Of a DNA stretch of 64,000 bases, positions 23,870 to 33,972 are shown piece by piece. The position numbers and the translations under genes were made by a program. A model generated the notes under the pieces. It worked only from the letters and a program-made list of their open reading frames with translations. It did no database searches and was not told where the DNA came from. Numbering within the stretch: position 1 is the first letter of the stretch; each line of letters begins with the position of its first letter. The stretch lies in NCBI GenBank assembly GCA_032622095.1, contig CP136063.1, positions 115,836,723 to 115,900,722 of the forward strand. Direction: 5' to 3'. The DNA is from Siphonodentalium dalli (Eukaryota > Mollusca > Scaphopoda > Gadilida > Siphonodentaliidae).

Positions 23870-25050
23870 AGAATGAGGTTCCCAGAGGGTGAATTTAGGG
23901 GGTTGCTCCACACAGCAGGCTAGCATAACCAAATACACCCTCTGAGAACCTTATTCTGCTTAGGCCTCATCTTCTGGGAAGTATCTAGAGTCTCAAGATC
24001 TCATTCTGCTTAGGCCTCATCTTCTGTGAAGTATCTATAGTATCAAATTTACATTGTTGTTAGTTAAATTTCCCTTCTAGGAAGTTTATATATCCCCTAA
24101 TTTGCAGAAGATAAAATTCATGATTGAGGTGCCCAATGGGTGAACATCACCAACTTCAACTGGGGAACTTCAATCTTATTCTAGGTCTTCCATAGCAGTT
24201 GAGGGCCTTATCAGAATGAGGTCCCCAGAGGGTGAATTTAGTGATACTAGCCCGCGGTGCTGGATAGCGTCACTAAATTCACCCTCTGGGGACCTCATTC
24301 TGCAAATAACAGACAGACTATTTCAAGGCTTGATTGTATAATACATTGTGTTGCTTGAGGCCAGACATGCACAATGTAGGAACAGACATGCTTTTAGTGA
24401 TGCTATCCCACACAGCGGGCTAGCATCACCAAATTTACCATCTGGAGACCTCATTACGCTTAGGCCTCATCTTCTGGGAAGTATCTATAGTATCAAATTT
24501 ACATTGTTGTTTGTTAAATTTCCCTTGTAGAAAGTTTCTATATCCCCTAATTTGCAGAAGATAAAATTCATAATTGAGGGGCCCAATGGGTGAACATCAC
24601 CAACTTCAACTGGGGAAATTCAGTTTTATTCTAGATCTTCCAAGGCAGTTGAGGGCCTTATCAGAATGAGGTCCCCAGAGGGTGAATTTAGCGTCACTAA
24701 ATTCACCCTCTGGGGACCTCATTCTGCAAATGACAGACACACTATCACACTATTTCAAGGCTTGATTGTATAATACATTGTGTTGCTTGAGGCCAGGCAT
24801 GCACAATGTAGAAACAGACACGCTTTTTGTGATGCTATCCCGCACAGCAGGCTAGCATCACCAAATTCACCCTCTGGAGACCTCATTCTGCTTAGGCCTC
24901 ATCTTCTGGGAAGTATCTATAGTATCAAATTTACATTGTTGTTAGTTAAATTTCCCTTCTAGGAAGTTTCTATATCCCCTAATTTGCAGAAGATAAAATT
25001 CATAAATGAGGTGCCCAATGGGTGAATATCACCAACTTCAACTGGGGAAG
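23870..25050 (+). repeat. ~432-bp tandem repeat with embedded perfect hairpins
   Basis: About 2.7 units. Landmarks recur 432 bp apart: TTGCTTGAGGCCAG near 24351 and 24783, and CTTAGGCCTCATCTTCTG at three places. Each unit boundary carries GAATGAGGTCCCCAGAGGGT...ACCCTCTGGGGACCTCATTC as an inverted repeat (24214-24302 and 24665-24723). Small matching open frames inside two units are by-products of duplication. Confidence 0.85.
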
Positions 25051-25059
25051 TTAATTCTT

Positions 25060-25620
25060 ATCCTTTGTGAAAATGGGATCACAAAGTCAAATAAGGCCAG
25101 AGCAAGAGACTTAACTATTTCACTACATAGTAATTCTTAATATATGTTTGCAAGAACTATTGGCTTATATAGAATGGAATGTTCTTCCTTGACTGCAATG
25201 CAGATTTTTTTTAATGGGGTCACCTGGTCAAATAGGGGCCAACGAAGGACAGTTTCCCTCTTAATATGCTTCCTTCACAAGGACCATCAGGTCTATTTTA
25301 CTGATATTTATGATATGTATGAAGGGTTCTTTGGTGTCTGGGATTCAAATTTATTCAGATGGGGTCACCAGGTTAAATAGGGTGGGAGAATTACTATAGA
25401 GACATATAGTTATGTCCCTGGTCCCACCGTGGGACCAGGGACATAACTATATGTCTCTATAGTAATTCTTAAAATGTCTTCTCAAGAGAGTTTGGACTAT
25501 TTAGCTTTAATACATATAGTATGGAGGAATCAGGAGGATCCTTTAGTGACTGAGATTCAGATTTGTTAAAATGAGGTCAACCTGTCAAGAAATGGCAGGC
25601 TATGGGGAGTTAACACTTTT
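25060..25620 (+). repeat. Headless module array of the CTCACCTGAG type
   Basis: Diverged modules (AGTAATTCTTAA, AGGACCATCAGG, TTCAGATTTGTTAAAATGAG) without a visible head, interrupted by the palindrome at 25387-25469. Confidence 0.6.
25387..25469. repeat. 83-bp near-perfect palindrome
   Basis: Two 41-bp arms are exact reverse complements around one C at 25428 (centre GGTCCCAC-C-GTGGGACC; outer ends AGAATTACT and AGTAATTCT). The right arm is a normal module segment; the left arm is its inverted copy. Confidence 0.95.
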
Positions 25621-26286
25621 GTGTCCAATAAAATCATCGAAATACAAAATTCATTAAAACATCTACCTTGGAACCACCTGACTGATTGGTCTGACATACA
25701 TGTATTGTGTTTTGGGTCCATGGATAATTGGGCTTCAAACATGTTTAAATGGTTTTAGAAAAAGGCGCTTGTGAGATTGGAAATTTCCAACAATTGAGAA
25801 AGTTTGAGGTGTCGGTTGTGAAATTCCAACCTAAGACTTGGGAGTCTGGAGCCCGGTCGGGAGGGGACTTGTTGAGCTGGAGGAGGGGGGTGATCAGTAG
25901 TGTACAGTTGGCAATTTCAAGGTGGATTTTCACCAAGCTACATACTTGAAGTCTCTCTAGCCACATATCCTGTTTAAATCTACTTCTTTTAAAGTGATTA
26001 TGAAAAGTGCTGACTGTTTTGGTCTCCAGAGTCCCAGTCTTATCAGTCTTTGCAGTCTGGTGAGCGACCCCACAGTCATTGACTGTCTTGTTATTTATAT
26101 TATTTTCTCATTTTTAACGGCACTCCCCTGTCATTCAGGGCATATGGAAATTGTAATAGCGATGCATATTATTATATATGGTTTATATATTTCCTGAACT
26201 TTTTGTATTGAATTTAGAGATACAATAATAATTAGTCAGAGGGACTCGTCAACAGGCGCTTCTGTCACTCGGAAATGTTACTTTTT
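25621..26286. other. Intron sequence, nothing recognised
   Basis: Contains GGAAATTTCCAACAATT, similar to motifs near 10370, but no gene. Confidence 0.4.
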
Positions 26287-26490
26287 AGCTCAACTTGACA
26301 AAGTCAAGTTTAAGCTATTGCCATGGCTTGGTCGTCTGTCATCTGTCTATTCCTCCGTCAACAATTTCCATTAGCACACCCTACATCACATCTCTCATCC
26401 GATCATCACCAAACTTCATATGGATCTTTGGGGTGACCTCTAGATGTGGGCACACCATTTTTTCAGAATTCTATTAAAAACATGGTCATC
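26287..26490 (+). repeat. Hairpin-headed repeat, type AGCTCAACTT, short copy
   Basis: After CTTTTT: AGCTCAACTTGACAAAGTCA then AAGTTTAAGCT, TTGCCATGGCTTGGTCGTC, and one diverged ~160-bp module (CATCACCAAACTTCATATGG). Confidence 0.75.
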
Positions 26491-26491
26491 T

Positions 26492-26521
<30 letters not shown>
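26492..26521 (+). repeat. Poly-G run (about 28 G)
   Basis: Homopolymer G. A poly-C run follows at 26596-26616. Exact lengths are unreliable in most sequencing. Confidence 0.9.
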
Positions 26522-26522
<1 letters not shown>

Positions 26523-26555
26523 GATAAAAAGTGTGATCACAGACTAACACCAAAG

Positions 26556-26969
26556 TCTGGATCACAGACTAACACCATTAATTCGTAGCAACAACCCCCC
26601 CCCCCCCCCCCCCCCCCTCCCCGGGGTGGTTATCCGGAAGCCAAAACAAGTATTCTCCAAGATCATGCAATTTTTATCAAAATGCAAAATTTTACTTTGT
26701 TTTTAGTTTAAAACAGCTTGCAGGTATTCTAGTCTTCTCTGTTCACTGGAAATGAAGCATTTAAAGTAGTTTTGACCCTCTTGATGAAATTAGCTAAAAA
26801 CTGATGTTGAAAGGGGGTAGGTGTCCTGTGAATGAAACAAAATTACATCAAGATATGCAAAATATGCTTATTTCTCCCTCAGCTATAAGCCTATAATGCT
26901 TTCAAACATGTCACTATGATGCCTGCTATGTTGTTGCTACGAATTAATGGTGTTAGTCTGTGATCCAGA
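26556..26969. repeat. 40-bp perfect inverted repeat around ~334 bp
   Basis: Arms 26556-26595 and 26930-26969 are exact reverse complements (TCTGGATCACAGACTAACAC at the outer left). The poly-C run lies just inside the left arm. GATCACAGACTAACACC also occurs once more at 26535, directly outside. It could be a MITE; no target duplication is clear. Confidence 0.8.
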
Positions 26970-27411
26970 TTTTAACTCAGTTCTTCTGAGCTGTCACCAT
27001 GATTATTTAAGATTCCTGAAGAATAATGTCAATTATCATTTATTAATAAAGACTGTGTACTAATATAAAACAACAAAACGATTTCTGTAACAATGATGAA
27101 TGGGGTAAACAGCTATAATGTCAGTTTGAGGCCATTTTAAGCAGCTGCACTACTGTCTTTGCATTGGTTTGGACCAGATCAGATTAGATCCCCTTAAATC
27201 GGGACCAATTTTCAAGTTTGATCTGAGTTGAAGGACATCTTAATGTGTCATTCCAATCGATAAAAGGCCATTTCAGTAAGAATTGAGAATGTGTTGCTGC
27301 TCAGTGAAGCAAGCATACTGGCATATGAAGCAATGAGCACTCATACTGAGTACGTACCTCCATAAATCTGTTATTTCAGAATAATTAAGTTGATAAAAAT
27401 TGTTGATCATA

Positions 27412-27732
27412 TTAACCTCTTTGCTGCTAAATGACGTTATAACGTCGTGTGCTGGGCTGTTGACATTATTGCCATTTTCCAGTGGGAAATTATAACTGGA
27501 ATATCACAAGAACCATAAAACTGACTTTAAAATAGTTGAAAGGCTGTTATGGTTGACAATCGTGGGATATCATGCATTATTTGAAAATTCGAGATACAGT
27601 TATTCCGATGCACAAATCTCTGAGTTCCAGTTATGTTTAATGGCCTACTGCTAGTGTGCTGAATTCATATAGCACACGGCATGCACTTTTATGTCCATAA
27701 TAGTTACGGAGTCATAGCAGCGAAGAGGTTAA
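27412..27732. mobile_element. 321-bp MITE with TTAA ends (piggyBac type)
   Basis: TTAACCTCTTTGCTGCTA at the left and, reversed, TTAACCTCTTCGCTGCTA at the right: one mismatch in 18. TTAA on each side fits piggyBac-type insertion. Interior has ACGTTATAACGT and no ORF. Confidence 0.8.
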
Positions 27733-27915
27733 AAGAACAAGAAAGACCAGCAGTAGCTATATTAGAGTTCTTGTAAATCTTGTTCAGTGTCTTGTCTTGT
27801 TTAATTTTTTTATTGTTTGATTTGTAGGATGATGCAAACATGTTATGTCATGTGTATCTATCCAATAAATAATTTGATGTGAACTGGCTGGCAGAACAGA
27901 AGTATTCTAATATAT
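27733..27915. other. Short spacer, nothing recognised
   Basis: Ordinary AT-rich sequence between the MITE and the large inverted-end element. Confidence 0.4.
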
Positions 27916-28039
27916 ATTCTATTTCGTCATAGAATCACTTCCGGGAACAATTGAGATAGTGCTGCGCAGTGGTCTCATTTATCATTGTGCTAACTGAGAG
28001 CGACGCGAGAAGTCGCATTTTTCAGTTGGTCTCTATACT

Positions 28040-28880
28040 GGCCACTGTGTGTACTCATGCATGACTTCGCTGGTAGAAGTCAATGCTTGTAAAGCTTCGC
28101 TTGCAGAGGCTTTGTTGTACACATAGCCAGTGTTCACTGTGCGCTCATGACTTCGATTGCAGAGGTCTTAGCGCTTTCACAAAGCTTCGATTTTAGAGGC
28201 TTTGTTGTACATTGTCTTTGCTCATGACTTCGTCTGCAAAGGTCAATGAGTTCTTCTTAAAGCTTCGCTTGTAGAGATTTTTTGAATACACGTTATGACT
28301 GTATTTGTGTTTTCATAAAGCTTTGATTGTAGAGGCTTTTTCACATTGGGCATTTTACCACGATGGTAGTGGTGAAATATTTCCACTTGTTTTGTCATAT
28401 TAGCAATATATTCTCTTCGCTTGTCGAGGTTATATATTGCATACATGCACTCATCAAGTTGTTTCGACCACGACTGTAGTGGTCACTTCGATCGCTGACA
28501 TGGACAGCGAGCTTGATGCGTTGTGGTTGTCAGCGTGTGCTTTTGACTTCGTCTGTAGAGGTCATGGAATTTTTATAAAGCTTCACTTGTTGGGTTTTTT
28601 CTTGAATACCCTTTCTGACTGTGCTCACGACTTCAATTTCGAGGTTTGTGCGCTTTTATTTTGCTTCGCTTGGAGAGGTTTTTTCACATTGTGCATTTTC
28701 ATTATGCTGGTAGTGGTAAAATACTTCACTTGTGTTGTCAAATTAGCAATATATTTTCTTCACATGGCGAGGTTATATATTGCATACGCGCACACATCAC
28801 GTTGTTTTTCGACAACGACTGTAGTGGTCACGTCAATTGCTGGCATGGACAGCTAGCTTGATGTGTCGCGGTTGTCAGAG
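28040..28880 (+). repeat. GACTTCG/AGCTTCG tandem repeat with ~344-bp higher order
   Basis: Alternating blocks CATGACTTCGNNNGCAGAGGTC and AAAGCTTCGNNTGTAGAGGC recur every ~75-115 bp. A larger block (GAGGTTATATATTGCATAC, CGACTGTAGTGGTCAC, GACATGGACAGC) recurs at about 28426 and 28770. The 139-codon + frame through it follows from the repeat. Confidence 0.8.
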
Positions 28881-29010
28881 CAGCGAGGCATTACCTGATT
28901 ACGACTTTGTTGATTAGTATGACCACGACATGGTGGCATATCCTCGTCTGTTCTTGAATGACGGTCGCCTCAGTTGATTGAGTTGAAATATTTTTCATTT
29001 GATCAGCATA

Positions 29011-29094
29011 AATTATACATTATTTGTATTAATGTATCACACAGGCGGGTTCAACACATTATTTGTATTAATGTATCACACAGGCGGGTTCACA
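29011..29094 (+). repeat. Two-copy 40-bp tandem repeat
   Basis: ACATTATTTGTATTAATGTA then TCACACAGGCGGGTTCA occurs twice in a row. Confidence 0.9.
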
Positions 29095-30683
29095 CGCGAT
29101 TACTCATGCTTCTGAATGGGGCATTTGTATGTACATGTAGCCTAGTCTTGTGTTCTATAGCTCTGTCAATATCAATTGAGCTTTGACTCTCCTATTGCTG
29201 ATGGGCAGACATGTCAGATATACAACTACCTGCAATGTGTGGCATCTGGCTCCAATGGCACTGCAAATAGGGTAACATTTTGCCTATGCAGCCGTTTGCC
29301 TTGAGTTTTCTTGAATGATGTTTCAATCTATTCATTCATTTTCCACATCGTGGCATGCATGTACGTTACTGACTGACTGACCTCAGGCCATCCCATTCTA
29401 GGGTTTAGGTGTCGAGTGTGGTACCTACAGCAAACAGCAAATTGCTGTTAGTTAAAACATTGATTCCTTTGAATCGGATCTGATCATGACATGCTTGTGA
29501 AACTATTACTGAATTCCTTAAATAGTTATTGTCATATCAGTTCTCATGTATTGCCGCTCTCATATCAGCATCGGCAATGGTGATCATGGTGAATCATTTA
29601 GAATAATAACAATAGCCAAATAATCTGAACACCTTTATGGGGATGTTCCTGGAACTTGGCTCAATTCTTCATTAACCCGATCACTTTGAGCGGCTGTGCT
29701 GACATTGTTGTCCCGGCGTCTGTAGTCTGTAGGGCGATTGGTCTGGTGACATCGTCAACTGTACGAAGGCAGGCCAGTCAACTTTGACATGTCTACATGT
29801 ACTTGTTATGAACAATACAATTTCTGTGTGCCAATAGACCAACCCATTGTCGCGTCATGGTGTTGCCATGATGCATGCATGTAACGATGTTGCGAGTGAC
29901 GAACATTCACAAAATCGCGATGGCCGGGCACTACCGATAGCTCCCCGACCAACATGTTATCTAGATGCATGTACGTCTGCACAGGCTTCCATCATTGTTC
30001 CATATAATATTTATATGCATTGGCGAGGTCACATACCACTATACATGCATAGTTCAGCAATGAATATCCTCAACACGGTTTCGCGCGCCTTGTTTCTCAC
30101 AGATGATTTCTTCTGTGATAATGATGTGTTTACTGTGCATATTGGCGATTGCAACTAAGTTCACCATTTCTTTTTGATCCTGCATGCGGGAACGCCACAC
30201 ATTGTCAAGTATAAATGACCGACAAATGCCGTTGGTACCAGATGATGCATCGCAATGAATAGGGTTATGCATGCAGAGGTTTTCATAGATCAGCAATGCT
30301 GACTTACGTGGAATATATAGGCTTTTCTCAGCTTCAGCAATCTGGCCACAATTTTTTCGGATATTGTGGGACATATTGCCATATATCCTGGTGATGAGAC
30401 AAATATCTCCAGCTAGTTAATTTGCAACCTTAGTCATGGAGTTATTGGATAAGTCTCGCACGGATTTGTTTGCAACAAAATAATCTGTGTCCAAATCATA
30501 CACGAGGAATATTTTGCGAACCTGCCTTTGTCAATGTTTATCTGAATGAGTGAATTCTTTATACCATTGACTTTGTTGGTATTTATCACAACAATGTGTC
30601 AAATTAAATATATCACCGTCTTACAACCATTTATTTCTTTTGTTCATATATATATCTATATATTTATATACATCTCATATATA
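29095..30683. other. No gene recognised
   Basis: Open frames at 29847-30158 (+, 103 codons) and 30054-30374 (-, 106 codons) overlap on opposite strands and show no family. ATGCATG motifs are frequent. Confidence 0.35.
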
Positions 30684-31186
30684 TTTTGAAGACCTCTGTT
30701 TGTCTGTATGTCTGTCTGTATGTCTGTCTGTATGTCATTTATACAAATCTACGATTCTCGACCGACCGAGACGAAACTTGGTACGTGTGTGTAGTTTGAC
30801 CAGGCGGTCGACGTTGTCATATTGGCGAGCCCGTGCGGCGCCCGCTTCGTGCATGCGCAGACGAGATCTCGGAAACGGGTGGAGCTATCGACTTGAAATT
30901 TGCTATGTGAATGTATCTTGCCCCGGATACGAATTTTATCGGGTCGCCGAGCCCGTGCGACGCCAGCTTCGCGCATGCGCAGACCAGATCTCGGAAACGG
31001 GTGGAGCTATCGACTTGAAATTTGCTATGTGAATGTATCTTGCCCCGGACACAAATTTTATCGGGTCGCCGAGCCCGTGCGACGCCAGCTTTGCGCATGC
31101 GCAGACCAGATCTCGGAAACGGGTGGAGCTATCGACTTGAAATTTGGTTTTTGAATAGCCCGGACAACGTCGGGCTCATCGGCTAG
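30684..31186 (+). mobile_element. Helitron-like nonautonomous element with GC-rich tandem core
   Basis: TTTTGAAGACCTCTGTTTGT, a TCTGTATG microsatellite, then three ~124-bp units (GCGCATGCGCAGACCAGATC, GGTGGAGCTATCGACTTGAA, ATTTTATCGGGTCGCCGAGC). It ends with the hairpin GCCCGGACAACGTCGGGC (31158-31175), eight or so bases, then CTAG followed by T. A 3' hairpin plus CTRR before a host T is the Helitron end. The same end occurs at 34996. No Rep/helicase. Confidence 0.65.
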
Positions 31187-32244
31187 TATTATATATATGC
31201 GACTTTTATTTGCTTACCGACAACTGGTGACGAAATTATACATGTGTATATGGTTGTTATTGGCCAGAGATAGGCCTACTATGCAATTGGACTGTACATG
31301 CCATGTATGACATGGGCATTTTGTGATCATATTCTTTCAAATATTCTGAAAGATCTGTATAGCTCCATATCATGTTGCTTCTTTATATCCTCGACTAATA
31401 TCACGGAATGAGTGTCGATTATGTACAAACATTCCAACATATTGCAAATATCTCGGGATATTGCTATTAATAACAGACAGGCTGTTGTCATCCCGTCAAA
31501 TGCTATTGTCATCAACGGTCATGTCATTGATTCCAACACATTAATGTCATGGCTTACTACACATATCCATACAATGACACGACTATTGTCAATCCGATGC
31601 TGCCGTCATACTCTTGTTGTCTTTGGCATGTTGTGTCGTCTGTTTATGACACACTTAGTATTTACCTATATACAGTTTACAACACTATCATTTTGGGTAC
31701 TGTAATTATAGTTTCCCAGCCAACGTGACTGACAGTGCTAAGATCATGTTGTCTGTTCCGACATGGTTGACGTACCTTATTGGTATTGGGTGTTGGGGAG
31801 GGAGAAGCGGGTCGCCAATGGCCTGATATTGATGCCGAATCAATTGGTGGTATTCACCAGCGATAGGTATTTTCTGCGTTGTCAGATAACTCTCCCTCAA
31901 ACGACGTTTCCGTACGACTTGGATATCAAGCTCCAGTATAGTTTCCGTCTGATTGCGCATGACCCATGCTTGTACTATCAAGCCGTCAGTTGCGTTAATA
32001 CTTGTCAAAACCTGTGTCGCTGCAATATGCGCTTACTGGACTCGGATATAGTATTTCGTTTTAAGAAAATGTTGAATACTCACGACCCAGAGTGTCCTTA
32101 AATTTACCGTCTATATCGCTGATGAATAATTCGATGATGTGTCTTTATTTGATACAGAATTCACAAGTATACACTCAATCAGCTTCGGGCTCTTGCGTTT
32201 TTCCAACCGCACATATATACTCTAGTGCGGTTTCAGTATTCCAA
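31187..32244. other. No gene recognised
   Basis: A + frame at 31763-32101 (112 codons) and a - frame at 31706-32008 overlap; neither has a recognisable motif. This part may belong to the ~5.8-kb bracketed region. Confidence 0.35.
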
Positions 32245-33470
32245 CCGCGGTTCCAATCGTATCTGACTGATCGTACACAAAAAGTACAGATTGGCGACAC
32301 GTTCTCGGAACCTAAATTGCTTCACTTCGGAGTCCCGCAAGGCTCTGTTTTAGGACCTGTTTTATATTCGATGTACGTCAAGCCACTCGGTGATGTAATT
32401 AGATCCAATGGTATTCGTTACCACATGTATGCTGACGATATTCAAATGTACCTTTCTTTCCCGCATTGTGACATAATTGAAAACTTGAAACAAATACAGG
32501 ACTGTATAACTGATGTAAAATCGTGGATGGAAATTAATAAACTTAAGTTAAACGAGGAAAAAACGGAGTTGATGTTATGTGGAACCGATTACCGCATTAA
32601 ACACACTGATGTTCACCCTATTAAAATAGGTGATTCAGATATTCAGTTATCATCGTCTGTCAAAATTCTAGGTGTTTTGGATAACACACTATCCATGAAC
32701 TTACGGGTCAACTCAATGTGCAAATCCATGTTTATGGAGCTTCGTCGCATCTCGCAGTTACGGCCATATTTAACACAGACATGCTCACAGACCCTTGTTT
32801 CTTCATTTGTATTTTCAAAACTAGACTATTGTAATGCCATTCTCGCCGGCATCACAACTGAACACTTGGATAAATTGCAAAAAGTAATTAATGTTGCTGC
32901 AAGGATTGCTTCCCGCAAACTAAAATTTTCACATGTTACACCATTGCTACAAGAACTACACTACCTTCCTATTCGTGCACGCATAGACTACAAGTGTGCG
33001 TCATTCTGTTATAAAAAATCAGAATCTAGTTCAAGTATTCTCCCTGTATTGCCTCAATATTTTGATAAACTTTTAATTATGTATGTTCCACCTACGAATC
33101 TGAGGTCAAAGGCACAAGCTCTAATGGATATTCCATCAAAAAATTAAAAAACTTATGGCGATAGAGCATTTGATTCATATGCGCCAAATGTTTGGAACTC
33201 ACTGAGGCACGACACAATATTTGCAAACTCTCTGACCGAATTCAAAACTTTGTTAAAGAGTGAATTATTCTGTGCTCACTATGGGGAAGTTACCTCAGAT
33301 GTTGTTTAATTATTTTGATGTATGTGTATATCTATAGGTATGTGGTGTGTATAGATGTATGTATATCACGTGTGATAGAGGGCAGGGTACTAGTAGGAAT
33401 GTAAGCGATCTGGGCCATATGGGATAAAGCGCTATATAAAAACTATTTATTATTATTATTATTATTATAT
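32245..33470 (+). pseudogene. CR1/jockey-like LINE, 3' half of reverse transcriptase, 5'-truncated
   Basis: The frame starts inside the reverse transcriptase at QSYLTDRTQKVQ. It then has FGVPQGSVLGP near 32326-32358, the catalytic YADD at 32428-32439, a thumb region (WMEINKLKLNEEKTELM), LGVLDNTLSMN, and the SKLDYCNAIL...LDKLQKVINVAARI segment. PLLQELHYLPIRARIDYK follows, the usual order in CR1/jockey-clade elements. A single TAA at 33145-33147 interrupts it; the same frame continues with FDSYAPNVWNSLR to 33309. The tail GCGCTATATAAA plus (ATT)n at 33446-33469 marks the LINE 3' end. It lacks the endonuclease and the first RT motifs, so it is an inactive, fairly young 5'-truncated insertion. 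Confidence 0.9.
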
Positions 33471-33741
33471 ATCTGCCGTTTTTCAACTGTTTTCTCCCAG
33501 AAGTCTTGGGAGTCTCTGTCCGATAATGTATGTTGGTCAAATTGATGTATGCATGATAACTCTTGGACGCAAGTTTATCGGTACGAATTGGTTCTTTGTT
33601 TGATATATTTCAATTTGCATTGGTTTGGCAATAACGCATGAGTTGTCTACGCAACTTCTGCAATGTTACTTTATGTGTGTGTATAGTTGCTTGCTATGAA
33701 GTCTCAATTTGTTTCCCGGAAGTGATTTTATGACGAAATAG

Positions 33742-33972
33742 AATTAATAAATTAAACGAGGCTTCACCCGTGATAGTGAAGTTTGATTGTGATTTTATGA
33801 GGCATAGAATCACGGAGGGAACAAGCAACTATAAGGACACATACTTTGAAGAATGATAAATGAGACCACCTCGCAGCACTATCTCTATTGATCTCTCCGT
33901 GATTCTATGCCTCATAGAATCACAATCAAACTTCACCTTTACGGGTGAAGCCTCGTTTAATTTATTAATTTT
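33742..33972. mobile_element. Foldback MITE, ~230 bp
   Basis: Arms of ~75 bp are nearly reverse complementary (AATTAATAAATTAAACGAGG left; CCTCGTTTAATTTATTAATT right). Each arm contains the small hairpin GTGATTNTATG...CATAGAATCAC. The right arm also matches the left end of the 27916 element (GATAAATGAGACCAC, GCAGCACTATCTC), so this looks like a short derivative of the same family, inserted right beside its right end. Confidence 0.75.

Larger units (their letters stand above)
27916..33744. mobile_element. Region bracketed by homologous inverted ends (~5.8 kb)
   Basis: Left ATTCTATTTCGTCATAGAAT then CACTTCCGGGAACAATTGAGA; right end reads the same on the reverse strand over about 41 bases with one substitution and two single-base gaps. 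A third copy of the left end, with about 200 bp of following sequence, is at 57809-58015. Either this is one large element carrying the array, a Helitron-like repeat and a LINE, or two copies sit in opposite orientation by chance. Confidence 0.55.

Noticed and set aside
28437-28856. 139-codon open frame
   Set aside because: It runs through the GACTTCG/AGCTTCG tandem array and repeats with it; composition and position fit a repeat by-product.
31763-32101. 112-codon + frame ending just before the LINE
   Set aside because: Overlapped by a reverse frame of similar length, no recognised domain and no splice context; could be relic transposon sequence but unsupported.
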